From NCBI GenBank assembly GCA_900321425.1, contig ONWA01000013.1:1-63331 (forward strand): a stretch of 63,331 nt of DNA, given 5' to 3'. A program made the translations under genes and the position numbers. Positions 8,858 to 16,768 of the stretch are shown here, one piece after another (within the stretch, counting starts at the first letter, position 1; each line of letters opens with the position of its first letter). The notes beneath the pieces were generated by a model, which was not told the DNA's origin, ran no database searches, and saw only the letters and a program-made list of their open reading frames with translations. The DNA comes from an uncultured Prevotellaceae bacterium. Its GTDB lineage: Bacteria; Bacteroidota; Bacteroidia; Bacteroidales; Bacteroidaceae.

Positions 8858-9835
8858 TTACGGAGTCTCGATGATATAGTCGACCTGCTTCTGTGCCAGC
8901 GTGGCACGAGTGATGCCATCAGGAACATTACGCAGATAGATGTTGCATTTCTCGGAGGGGTTCATCTTCAGCTCGTTATAGTCGGCCACCACGATGAAAT
9001 CAGTAGGTTTGAGCTTGCGGAAGGTGTTGGCACCAGTGACAAACTTCACCTTGATCTTTGCGGGGAACGTGCGGAGCGTCTTTCCCTCCGGCATATTGAT
9101 ACCCACGATGGGAACACCGTCGATACTCTCCTCTGTGAGCACATCGGTATAGAACTTGATGTTCACCTTATCAGGAACAGTCTTTACGCCGACGGTCTTC
9201 TGCAACTTACAGGTAACAGCTAGCGTATCGCGGAAGTTCACGTAGTTCAGCGGTTCAGTATAGACAGCATTGATACTATCGAGCTTATCCTTAGGGGCAA
9301 AGATAGCGATGCTATCGGGGTTATAGACGGTATGGGAGATGAAATACAGCTCCTCGGGGAGGACACGACCGCTCCATCTTACGGGTACCTTCTTATAACT
9401 GCCGTAGTTATAGTAGAACTCCAATTTCTCGGGTTTGATACTGTTTACCTTCGTAGACAGTTCCAACTGTTGGTTGATGAGTTTGCTCAGTTCCGACGAG
9501 GTGATGACGAGCTTGCCACTCTGGTGGTTGTAGTTGTTGAAGTTGATGAACAGCTTCAGCTGGTTCTCCACCAACAGTCCAAGCAAGGCAAGGCCTTTGT
9601 CGTGGATATTCAGTTTGATGGTATCGGTTTCCTCCGACGTCATCACGATACTGTTGGGCACGTTGGTCACCTGTACGGGTACGCGTACTTCAATATCGTA
9701 GAACTCATTGAGGGTCATCGACAGCCAGAAGATGCCTGAAAGAAGAAGGAAAAACAAAAAAAGCAAGAATTCTCTGTTCACCGTACTGAACAGAAGACTC
9801 TTGATGGTCTTTTTGATGTCAATTTTCCTTTTCAA
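8858..9835 (-). CDS. YbbR-like domain protein (CdaR-like)
   Basis: A 325-residue membrane-anchored protein with a basic start, one transmembrane helix at about residues 22-42 (FLLFLFFLLLSGIFWLSMTL) and a large extracytoplasmic part with repeated beta-rich YbbR domains (for example VRVPVQVTNVP and VPVRWSGRVLP). In Firmicutes, the YbbR protein CdaR regulates the diadenylate cyclase CdaA; whether that applies here is unknown, since no cyclase gene is adjacent. It lies between yajC and coaE in a tight reverse-strand block. Confidence 0.85.
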   Translation of the reverse strand: MKRKIDIKKTIKSLLFSTVNREFLLFLFFLLLSGIFWLSMTLNEFYDIEVRVPVQVTNVPNSIVMTSEETDTIKLNIHDKGLALLGLLVENQLKLFINFNNYNHQSGKLVITSSELSKLINQQLELSTKVNSIKPEKLEFYYNYGSYKKVPVRWSGRVLPEELYFISHTVYNPDSIAIFAPKDKLDSINAVYTEPLNYVNFRDTLAVTCKLQKTVGVKTVPDKVNIKFYTDVLTEESIDGVPIVGINMPEGKTLRTFPAKIKVKFVTGANTFRKLKPTDFIVVADYNELKMNPSEKCNIYLRNVPDGITRATLAQKQVDYIIETP

Positions 9836-9847
9836 TGTCTAAGCTGA

Positions 9848-10168
9848 TTATTTAGCCTGCTGTGTGCTGTTCAGATCCTTGAAAACGTATGACTTGTTCA
9901 CACGGACAACAACGCCCTTGGCGATTTCTACGTCTACGATACCTTCAGCCAAATCGATGTGCTTCACGGTTCCGTACAAACCACCACCAGTGATGACCTG
10001 TGTACCTTCTGTCAGTTCGTTCTGGAACTTCTGAATCTCTTTCTGTTTCTTTTGCTGTGGACGGATCATAAAGAGCCACATGATAGCAAATACAGCCACC
10101 ATCATGATGATAAAACTCATACTACCGCCTCCTTGTGCCGCTTGAGCGGCAAGAATCATGTTTGTCAT
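9848..10168 (-). CDS. yajC: Preprotein translocase subunit YajC
   Basis: Small inner-membrane protein that associates with SecDF and the Sec translocon. The 106 residues show one transmembrane helix (about 18-37, FIIMMVAVFAIMWLFMI) followed immediately by RPQQKKQKEIQKFQ, the family signature, and then the conserved beta-rich domain containing VITGGGLYGTVKHI. It starts 17 bp after nusB in the same operon. Confidence 0.95.
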   Translation of the reverse strand: MTNMILAAQAAQGGGSMSFIIMMVAVFAIMWLFMIRPQQKKQKEIQKFQNELTEGTQVITGGGLYGTVKHIDLAEGIVDVEIAKGVVVRVNKSYVFKDLNSTQQAK

Positions 10169-10185
10169 TTTCTATTTATTTTTAG

Positions 10186-11208
10186 TTATTCTTCTGTTGT
10201 CTCGCTGGCAGGCTCCTCAGTAGCAGGAACCTCTCCGCCGTTCTTCTCTGCCGCTGGCTTGGCTCGCTTCTGGCGTGGTGGGTCGATATGCTTCATGAGC
10301 TTGCCCGTGTTGATCAGATGACGCGCAATGGCATCGAGCATACCGTTGATATAGCCGCCACTGCGTGGGGTGGAGTAGATCTTGGCGATATCCACATACT
10401 CGTTGAGGGTGACACTGATGGGGATGCTGGGGAAAGTGAGCATCTCGGCAATGGCGATCTGCATGATGACAATATCCATATACGCGAGTCGCTTGAACTG
10501 CCAGTTGCGTGATGCCTCACTCATGTAGCGCTGATACTCATTGGCATTGAGAATCGTGGCACGGAAGAGCTTGCGAGCAAAGTCTTTCTCATCCTCGCTG
10601 TCGAACTCTGGTAACAATTCCTGCTTGGCACCATTCTTCTCATCGAAGCGCTTGATGGTTTTCAGCACGAAGGTGTCGACAATCTCCTTGTCGTCGTTCC
10701 AATAAAGGCTCTGATCCTCAATGAGGGTATCGATTTCCTCGTTATCTTGAATCAGCGTGCGATAGAGCTTTCGCCATAACTCACGGTCTTCCTCATAAGA
10801 GCTATCGCTACTCTCCATATAATCTTTGTAAATCTGACTATTGGTAATCTGTTCATACAGCTTACTGATGAACTTGGGCTCATCGTCCCATGTTCTCTTC
10901 TGAGTACTGATAAAGTCGCTCAGTACTTTATTGGCCTGTAGCTGCAATACAAAACGGTTGTCAACGAATTTGGTTGAAGGTTCCTCTGTACCTTCTCTCT
11001 TGGCTCTTGCCTGTTCAACCTCCAAATGGCGTAATGCCTCCTTATCTACGGCAACGATCAAAGACAGAAGGTGCTGATAAAGGTCATAAGCCTTAGAAAG
11101 ACTAAAGAATAACTCTTTCTCAGCCGTATCTATGTTCTTGTTGCCGTTTTGATAGTACGCATAGGTTAACTGAACAATCTTGAGTCTGATAATTTCTCTG
11201 TTAATCAT
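10186..11208 (-). CDS. nusB: Transcription antitermination factor NusB (long form)
   Basis: NusB binds boxA RNA with NusE (S10) to support rRNA antitermination. The recognisable NusB core lies in the C-terminal half (about residues 200-310), including NANEYQRYMSEASRNWQFKRLAYMD and the MLTFPSIPISVTLNEYVDIAK...STPRSGGYINGMLDAI motif. The 340-residue length is much more than the roughly 140 of E. coli; Bacteroidota NusB proteins commonly carry a helical N-terminal extension, as here. The last 30 residues are low-complexity Lys/Glu/Pro/Thr. It heads the reverse-strand operon nusB-yajC-ybbR-coaE-DUF5606 and has a good promoter 33 bases upstream. Confidence 0.93.
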   Translation of the reverse strand: MINREIIRLKIVQLTYAYYQNGNKNIDTAEKELFFSLSKAYDLYQHLLSLIVAVDKEALRHLEVEQARAKREGTEEPSTKFVDNRFVLQLQANKVLSDFISTQKRTWDDEPKFISKLYEQITNSQIYKDYMESSDSSYEEDRELWRKLYRTLIQDNEEIDTLIEDQSLYWNDDKEIVDTFVLKTIKRFDEKNGAKQELLPEFDSEDEKDFARKLFRATILNANEYQRYMSEASRNWQFKRLAYMDIVIMQIAIAEMLTFPSIPISVTLNEYVDIAKIYSTPRSGGYINGMLDAIARHLINTGKLMKHIDPPRQKRAKPAAEKNGGEVPATEEPASETTEE

Positions 11209-11240
11209 TGTTGTTTCATGAATTCATTGTTCTACGGGTG

Positions 11241-11273
11241 CAAAATTAAGGAAAAATCCGCTATCATGCAAAA
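11241..11273 (-). promoter_or_regulatory. Promoter of the nusB operon
   Basis: On the - strand TTTG (11273-11270), a 21-bp spacer and TAATTTTG (11248-11241) match the Bacteroidota TTTG/TAnnTTTG promoter, about 32 bases before the nusB ATG. Confidence 0.65.
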
Positions 11274-11332
11274 AAAACATATTCTTTTTGTGATTTTTCT
11301 TTGCGAAATCTTGGTTTCTCAAATAAAATGAT

Positions 11333-11340
11333 TACCTTTG
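11333..11340 (+). promoter_or_regulatory. -7 box of rplY
   Basis: TACCTTTG 93 bases before the rplY start, preceded by TTGG at about 18 bp. The leader of roughly 85 bases is long for this window and could hold a regulatory RNA fold, but I see no strong hairpin. Confidence 0.65.
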
Positions 11341-11433
11341 CACCGCTTTTTCCGAAAGCACATCGGTTTTATTCGTGTGATGGTGAATTAAGCAAAATGT
11401 ATTTTTAATCACTTAATTTAGAGTAACACATTT

Positions 11434-12015
11434 ATGAAAGAGATTAGTGTAAAAGGTCAGCAGCGTACTGACACAGGCAAGAAGGCTACAAAACTTCTTC
11501 GTAAAGAGGGTCTGATCCCTTGTAACTTGTATGGTGAGGCAGAGACAGCGCTCTCGTTCTCTACTTCCATGAGCGAAATCCGTAAGGCAATCTATACACC
11601 TGACGTATATGTTGTCAATCTGAATATCGACGGTAAGGAGCATAAGGCTATTATTAAGGAACTGCAGTTCCACCCAACGACTGATGCACTGTTGCATGCA
11701 GACTTCTATGAGATCAACGAGAAGAAGGCTATCACTATTGGTATTCCTGTGAAGCTCAACGGTCTGGCACAGGGTGTTCGCGATGGTGGTAAGATCAACC
11801 TCTCTATCCGTAAGATCAATGTTACCGCTCCTTACAAGCAGATTCCAGAGATTCTGAATATCGATGTAACCAATCTGCAGTTGGGTAAGGCCATTAAGGT
11901 AGGCGAGCTGAGCTTCGAGGGCTTGGAGATTGCTACTTCTCCTGAGGTTGTCGTATGCTCTGTGAAGGCTACACGTGCTTCTCGTTCTGCTGCCGCAGCC
12001 GCAGCAGCTGAATAA
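11434..12015 (+). CDS. rplY: 50S ribosomal protein L25/general stress protein Ctc
   Basis: Binds 5S rRNA in the large subunit. The 193 residues match the long two-domain (Ctc/TL5) form: an N-terminal 5S-binding beta barrel from [34 protein letters not shown] to about residue 95, then a C-terminal beta domain with [18 protein letters not shown] and the terminal [12 protein letters not shown] low-complexity tail. The next gene, pth, starts 8 bp after the stop; rplY-pth is a recurrent gene pair in bacteria. Confidence 0.96.
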   Translation: MKEISVKGQQRTDTGKKATKLLRKEGLIPCNLYGEAETALSFSTSMSEIRKAIYTPDVYVVNLNIDGKEHKAIIKELQFHPTTDALLHADFYEINEKKAITIGIPVKLNGLAQGVRDGGKINLSIRKINVTAPYKQIPEILNIDVTNLQLGKAIKVGELSFEGLEIATSPEVVVCSVKATRASRSAAAAAAAE

Positions 12016-12023
12016 TCAGCGGA

Positions 12024-12599
12024 ATGGATAAGTACCTTATTGTAGGACTGGGGAATATCGGTGCTGAGTATGATATGACCCGTCATAACACAGGGTTTAT
12101 GGTATTGGACGCTTTTGCGAAGGCGTCCAATATTGTTTTTGACGACAGGCGTTATGGCTTTGTCGCCGAGACGTCGTTGAGGGGAAGGAAAATCATTCTC
12201 CTCAAGCCCTCCACGTTCATGAACCTCAGTGGAAATGCTGTACGCTATTGGTTGGATAAGGAGAATATCGATCAGCAGCGACTGTTGGTTATCAGTGATG
12301 ATGTGGCCTTGCCCTTAGGAGCCTTCCGGCTGAAAGCAAAGGGTAGCAATGGCGGACATAACGGACTGGGGCATATCCAGCAGTTGATAGGTCAGGACTA
12401 TGCCCGTTTGCGTATGGGTGTGGGTAATGACTTCCCGCGTGGCATGCAGATCGACTGGGTGCTCGGACGCTATAGCGAGGAACAGCTCAAGGAGTTGCAG
12501 CCAAGCATCGATATCGCTGTGGATATCATCAAGAGTTTTGTCCTGGCAGGTATCGATGTCACGATGAATCAGTATAACAAAATGGGTAAAAAGGAGTAA
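12024..12599 (+). CDS. pth: Peptidyl-tRNA hydrolase
   Basis: Releases peptides from prematurely dissociated peptidyl-tRNA. The 191-residue protein begins [29 protein letters not shown], which contains the conserved Asn (GLGNIG) and catalytic His (TRHN, about residue 21). [13 protein letters not shown] and the [12 protein letters not shown] loop, with its conserved Asn and Gly residues, are also present. The gene follows rplY by 8 bp and precedes the S4-domain gene by 29 bp, forming an apparent translation-quality operon. Confidence 0.96.
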   Translation: MDKYLIVGLGNIGAEYDMTRHNTGFMVLDAFAKASNIVFDDRRYGFVAETSLRGRKIILLKPSTFMNLSGNAVRYWLDKENIDQQRLLVISDDVALPLGAFRLKAKGSNGGHNGLGHIQQLIGQDYARLRMGVGNDFPRGMQIDWVLGRYSEEQLKELQPSIDIAVDIIKSFVLAGIDVTMNQYNKMGKKE

Positions 12600-12628
12600 G
12601 TAACTATTTGTAAGTAATCATCAGGAAA

Positions 12629-13051
12629 ATGGGAGATATCGCTCGTATAGATAAATGGTTGTGGGCGGCACGCATCTTCAAGACGCGTTCCATTGCTGCC
12701 GATGCCTGTAAGAACGGTAGGGTGACGATCAAGGGCGTCAACGTGAAACCGTCGCATACGGTGAAGGCCGGTGAGGTGGTTGCTGTACGTAAGCCGCCTG
12801 TGACCTATTCGTTTAAGATTCTTAAGACGATAGAACAGCGCGTAGGGGCGAAACTATTGCCTGAGATCTACGAGAATGTCACCACTCCCGACCAGTATGA
12901 GCTGTTAGAGATGAACCGTATCAGCGGATTTGTCAACCGCGCTCGTGGCACTGGTCGTCCTACCAAGAAAGACCGTCGTGAGATAGATGCCTTTGTGGGA
13001 CCATCGCTCGAGGGCGTCTTCTTTGATGACGACTGGGATGATGAAGAATAA
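12629..13051 (+). CDS. S4-domain RNA-binding protein (Hsp15-like)
   Basis: A 140-residue protein with an N-terminal S4 domain (about residues 3-65: IARIDKWLWAARIFKTRS...VTIKGVNVKPSHTVKAGE), the form seen in Hsp15/HslR. E. coli Hsp15 binds stalled 50S subunits carrying nascent peptide, which would agree with the adjacent pth gene; the role here is inferred from family. The C-terminal part is basic (GTGRPTKKDRREIDAFVG) and then acidic (FDDDWDDEE). It is followed 12 bp later by queF. Confidence 0.88.
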   Translation: MGDIARIDKWLWAARIFKTRSIAADACKNGRVTIKGVNVKPSHTVKAGEVVAVRKPPVTYSFKILKTIEQRVGAKLLPEIYENVTTPDQYELLEMNRISGFVNRARGTGRPTKKDRREIDAFVGPSLEGVFFDDDWDDEE

Positions 13052-13063
13052 ATAAGAAGAAAT

Positions 13064-13540
13064 ATGAATAGGGAACAAGATCATCTGCAGGCACTGGGTA
13101 AGAAGACCCAGTACAAAAGTGACTATGCACCAGAGGTGTTGGAAACGTTTCAGAACAAACATCCGGAAAACGATTACTGGGTGCAGTTTAACTGTCCTGA
13201 GTTTACATCGCTCTGTCCGATTACAGGACAGCCTGATTTCGCAGAAATCCGTATCATGTATATCCCAGAGGAAAAGATGGTGGAGAGCAAGAGCTTAAAA
13301 CTGTATCTGTTTAGTTTCCGCAATCATGGAGACTTTCATGAGGATTGTATCAATATCATCATGAAGGACTTGGTGAAACTGATGGATCCCAAATATATAG
13401 AGGTTACGGGCTTCTTTACACCACGTGGCGGTATCAGTATCTATCCTTATGCCAACTACGGCAAACCAGGGACCAAATACGAGCAGTTGGCAGAACAACG
13501 CTTTATGGCTTACGGTAGTAGCCCTGCTCCTTGCCGTTAA
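13064..13540 (+). CDS. queF: NADPH-dependent 7-cyano-7-deazaguanine reductase
   Basis: Reduces preQ0 to preQ1 in queuosine synthesis. The 158-residue unimodular form shows the catalytic cysteine in [18 protein letters not shown] (about residue 50) and the substrate/NADPH motifs [20 protein letters not shown] and [18 protein letters not shown]. The upstream residue E and the ESKSLK motif are diagnostic. The 3' end overlaps the convergent lipoprotein gene by 38 bp. Confidence 0.95.
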   Translation: MNREQDHLQALGKKTQYKSDYAPEVLETFQNKHPENDYWVQFNCPEFTSLCPITGQPDFAEIRIMYIPEEKMVESKSLKLYLFSFRNHGDFHEDCINIIMKDLVKLMDPKYIEVTGFFTPRGGISIYPYANYGKPGTKYEQLAEQRFMAYGSSPAPCR

Positions 13541-14243
13541 GACGTAGTACCATCGTGTCGCGGCGGAGCGTCACCAGTTGGGTGGTGTCGTACTTCGTCA
13601 CTTTGATGTGACCTACAGAGTCCAAGAATCCCTGACAGAGGATAAGGTCGCCGTTGAAGACATGCCATTCCACGTAGAATTTCGGATGAGGAAATTCTAC
13701 GGGACTGCGCCGGTCGTTGGTAAACATGGTACCTACAGGACGTGCGGTGTTATCGCCCTTCAGCATAAAACCGTATTCACGAGGCATCATCATCTTTTTC
13801 TTAACAGAATCGGGAATCTTGGCTAACATCTCTTGCTTCATTTCCTCAGTGATGCCCACAATATTCTTGAGCTTAGGCTCGACAAGATAGCACCAAGTGC
13901 CTAACAACCGACTGATGTTGATGACCTTGTCGGCAACCGTACTGTCTTCGCTGTTCCGCTGGATGGCAATCTTATCTCCCACACGCATACTACCATATAT
14001 CTGATGGTTGCGCATTGCTTCTATAATGTTAAAAGTATCGGGGTCGCCTCCTGAATAGGGGAGGAAGATGAGGACAGAGTCTGTGCATCCGTCGCACGCA
14101 AGACCATAGAGCGTGGAGTCGCCTGCCAGTTGGTCAAAAGTACTCATGTATCGGGCAGTGTCCTTGACTGTCGAAGAATGTCTGTTGCAGGCTATCATAA
14201 ATAGCGCAACGACGAATATGGTGAAAAGCGCAAATTTTCTCAT
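13503..14243 (-). CDS. Lipoprotein, possible lipocalin-like domain
   Basis: A 246-residue predicted lipoprotein: [19 protein letters not shown] gives a signal peptide with lipobox cysteine at residue 19. The start at 14243 is chosen over the longer frame (14273) because only this one places the signal peptide at the N-terminus. The mature part has an N-terminal segment ([22 protein letters not shown], a small beta domain with a CxxC) and a C-terminal part with GTWCYLVEP and [17 protein letters not shown], which recalls Bacteroidota lipocalin-like lipoproteins; that family call is tentative. It overlaps queF at the 3' end by 38 bp. A -7 box (TACTTTTG, 14270-14263) lies 19 bases upstream. Confidence 0.75.
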   Translation of the reverse strand: MRKFALFTIFVVALFMIACNRHSSTVKDTARYMSTFDQLAGDSTLYGLACDGCTDSVLIFLPYSGGDPDTFNIIEAMRNHQIYGSMRVGDKIAIQRNSEDSTVADKVINISRLLGTWCYLVEPKLKNIVGITEEMKQEMLAKIPDSVKKKMMMPREYGFMLKGDNTARPVGTMFTNDRRSPVEFPHPKFYVEWHVFNGDLILCQGFLDSVGHIKVTKYDTTQLVTLRRDTMVLRLNGKEQGYYRKP

Positions 14244-14262
14244 AAATGATCTGTTATGGGTG

Positions 14263-14270
14263 CAAAAGTA
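14263..14270 (-). promoter_or_regulatory. -7 box of the lipoprotein gene
   Basis: TACTTTTG on the - strand, 19 bases before the ATG. No clear TTTG is seen at the -33 position. Confidence 0.5.
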
Positions 14271-14356
14271 CAATATATATTTGATAAAAACATCCTCAGA
14301 AAGGCAAAATTTCTAAAAAAGTTAGGATATGTTGGGTTATTATGGAATATTTTTCC

Positions 14357-14364
14357 TACTTTTG
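14357..14364 (+). promoter_or_regulatory. -7 box of the carboxyltransferase gene
   Basis: TACTTTTG 32 bases before the start; TTGG about 22 bp upstream is a weak -33 candidate. Confidence 0.5.
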
Positions 14365-14396
14365 CATACATAATCTAGAACGAAAACAGAATCTAT

Positions 14397-16172
14397 ATGA
14401 AAAAGAAAATCCAGTTCAGTCTCGTATATCGTGACATGTGGCAGTCTTCTGGTAAATTCCAGCCACGTAAGGATCAGTTAGAGCGTATTGTTCCAGTCAT
14501 CATCGACATGGGGTGTTTCAGTCGTGTAGAAACCAATGGCGGTGCCTTTGAACAGGTGAATCTGATGGCAGGTGAGAACCCCAATGCGGCAGTAAGAGCC
14601 TTCTGTAAGCCTTTTAATGAGGTGGGTATCAAGACCCATATGCTCGACCGAGGTCTGAATGCCTTGCGAATGTATCCTGTGCCCGACGACGTGCGACAGT
14701 TGATGTATAAGGTGAAGCATGCACAGGGTGTGGATATCCCTCGTATCTTCTGTGGACTGAACGATACCCGCAATATCATCCCCAGTATCAAATGGGCGAA
14801 GGAGGCAGGAATGACCCCTCAGGCAACCCTGTGTATCACCACATCGCCCGTGCATACAGTGGAATACTACTCAGCGATTGCCGATGAGTTGATTGCGGCC
14901 GGTGCTGAGGAGATCTGTCTGAAGGATATGGCAGGTATCGGTCAGCCAGCGATGTTGGGAGCGCTGACAAAAGCCATCAAGACGAAACATCCCGATATCA
15001 TCATTCAGTATCATGGACATTCCGGTCCAGGACTGTCGATGGCCTCTATTTTGGAGGTGTGCAACAATGGTGCAGATATCATCGATACAGCCATTGAACC
15101 ATTGTCATGGGGTAAGGTGCATCCCGATATCATCTCCGTACAGTCGATGTTGAAGAACGAAGGCTTCGAGGTGGCAGACATCAATATGAATGCTTATATG
15201 CAGGCACGTACGCTGACACAGGAATTTATTGATGACTGGTTGGGTTGCTTCATCAATCCTGCTAATAAACATATGTCGAGTCTCCTGTTGGGCTGTGGTC
15301 TTCCTGGTGGTATGATGGGCTCTATGATGGCTGATTTGGGCGGTATCAAGAAGATGATTGACAAACTGCGTGTTCAGCGTGGGGAGAGTGAGCTAACGAT
15401 GGATGATATGCTCGTGAAACTCTTCAACGAAGTAGAGTATGTATGGCCTCGTGTAGGTTATCCTCCTTTGGTAACTCCATTCTCTCAGTATACCAAGAAT
15501 ATCGCCTTGATGAACCTGCTTACGATGGAACAAGGGAAGGGACGCTATGTCATGATGGATGATGCCATCTGGGGTATGATCCTCGGCAAGAGCGGAAAGA
15601 TCCCTGGTACGATAGCTCCCGAATTGGTAGAGTTGGCGAAACAGCAGAAACGTGAATTCACGGATGTCGACCCCCATACGCTGATTCCGAACGCTCTGGA
15701 AGGCTTCAAGAAAGAAATGGATGAGAACAACTGGGATTACGGTCAAGACAACGAGGAACTCTTTGAGTTGGCTATGCACCCAGAACAGTATCGTCCCTAT
15801 AAGAGCGGTCAGGCGAAGAAACAGTTGCTGGCAGATATTCAGAAAGCAAAGGATGCCCAACTGGGTGGTGGAAAGATTTCTGCCGAGGAGATCGCAGCAT
15901 TTAAGCATGCCAAGGCAGATGCCGTGAAGACACCATTGGCAGGACAACTCTATTGGAGCTTCGGTGGCGAGGGTGTGATGGCTCCTTGCATCGAGCCTTT
16001 TATCGGGCAGAAGTACAAGGAGGGAGACACTTTCTGTTATCTGCAGACCAAATGGGGAGAAATCATCGAGATTCCTGCCGCACTGGGAGGTAAGTTGGTG
16101 GATATCAGTGTGAAACCCGGACAGAAAGTGCGTCAGGGAGACACCATCGCATGGATAGAACGTGAGTCATGA
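14397..16172 (+). CDS. Divergent carboxyltransferase with C-terminal biotinyl-like domain (OadA/PycB family)
   Basis: A 591-residue relative of the oxaloacetate decarboxylase alpha subunit and pyruvate carboxylase subunit B. The barrel retains the carboxylated lysine (Lys176 in CLKDMAG) and the metal-binding HxH (QYHGHSG), plus SPVHTVEYY and DIIDTAIEPL. It differs from classical members at the first motif: RDMWQS (residues 12-17) replaces RDAHQS. The C-terminal domain has biotinyl/lipoyl architecture, but the target turn reads LQTKWGE, with Lys552 where EAMKME is expected, so the flanking methionines are lost. No OadB, OadG or biotin carboxylase gene is adjacent. Function is therefore a keto-acid carboxyltransferase by family, exact reaction unknown. 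It overlaps the HD gene by 4 bp (ATGA). Confidence 0.8.
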   Translation: MKKKIQFSLVYRDMWQSSGKFQPRKDQLERIVPVIIDMGCFSRVETNGGAFEQVNLMAGENPNAAVRAFCKPFNEVGIKTHMLDRGLNALRMYPVPDDVRQLMYKVKHAQGVDIPRIFCGLNDTRNIIPSIKWAKEAGMTPQATLCITTSPVHTVEYYSAIADELIAAGAEEICLKDMAGIGQPAMLGALTKAIKTKHPDIIIQYHGHSGPGLSMASILEVCNNGADIIDTAIEPLSWGKVHPDIISVQSMLKNEGFEVADINMNAYMQARTLTQEFIDDWLGCFINPANKHMSSLLLGCGLPGGMMGSMMADLGGIKKMIDKLRVQRGESELTMDDMLVKLFNEVEYVWPRVGYPPLVTPFSQYTKNIALMNLLTMEQGKGRYVMMDDAIWGMILGKSGKIPGTIAPELVELAKQQKREFTDVDPHTLIPNALEGFKKEMDENNWDYGQDNEELFELAMHPEQYRPYKSGQAKKQLLADIQKAKDAQLGGGKISAEEIAAFKHAKADAVKTPLAGQLYWSFGGEGVMAPCIEPFIGQKYKEGDTFCYLQTKWGEIIEIPAALGGKLVDISVKPGQKVRQGDTIAWIERES

Positions 16173-16708
16173 TTGATTATCAGAGCATTATCGATAAGTA
16201 TTATCCGTCGGAGAACGAACTCCGGCGGATTCTCTTAACACATAGTCGCAGCGTGGCAGCGAAGGCGATGAGGATAGCAGACCTTCATCCGGAGTTGCGC
16301 CTCGACAAAGAGTTTGTTCAGGAGGCAGCCATGCTTCATGATATTGGTATTTTTCGCTGTGATGCACCAGGTATACAGTGTTTTGGGACTGAACCATATA
16401 TCTGTCATGGTATCATTGGTGCACAGATACTTCGCGACGAGGGATATGAACGTCATGCTCGTGTCTGTGAGCGTCATACGGGAACAGGCATCACAGTAGA
16501 GGAGATTGATGCCCAACAGTTGCCACTTCCCCGTCGTGACTATCAACCGGAAAATCTGGAAGAGAAGGTCATCTGTTATGCAGACAAGTTCTTCTCCAAG
16601 ACCCACCTTGAACGTGAACGTACTGTACTGGAGACGGCACAGAGTTTGGAAAAATTTGGAAATAAAGGCGTGAAACGGTTCTTGGAATGGGCGAAAATCT
16701 TCGAATAA
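16169..16708 (+). CDS. HD-domain hydrolase
   Basis: A 179-residue HD-superfamily phosphohydrolase. His25 in LLTHSRSVAAKA is the first metal ligand, LHDIGIF (about residue 57) is the HD pair, and CHGIIGAQIL and CERHTGTG (about 77 and 104) provide later ligands; the final Asp is in CYADKFFSKT. This is close to small bacterial HDIG proteins that act on nucleotides, with unknown substrate. It starts inside the carboxyltransferase stop (4-bp overlap), so the two are cotranscribed. Confidence 0.8.
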   Translation: MIDYQSIIDKYYPSENELRRILLTHSRSVAAKAMRIADLHPELRLDKEFVQEAAMLHDIGIFRCDAPGIQCFGTEPYICHGIIGAQILRDEGYERHARVCERHTGTGITVEEIDAQQLPLPRRDYQPENLEEKVICYADKFFSKTHLERERTVLETAQSLEKFGNKGVKRFLEWAKIFE

Positions 16709-16755
16709 TAACGTTAAATATTTGAAAGACTCACCTGTATTCGGTATTTATTCAG

Positions 16756-16763
16756 TACCTTTG
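16756..16763 (+). promoter_or_regulatory. -7 box of lptD, five bases before the start codon
   Basis: TACCTTTG ends only 5 bases before the GTG, implying a leaderless or almost leaderless transcript. No TTTG at the proper -33 distance was found. Confidence 0.65.
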
Positions 16764-16768
16764 CAACC

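Noticed and set aside
8309-9223. A 304-codon open frame on the + strand across coaE and ybbR
   Set aside because: Antisense to two well-supported genes and without recognisable features.
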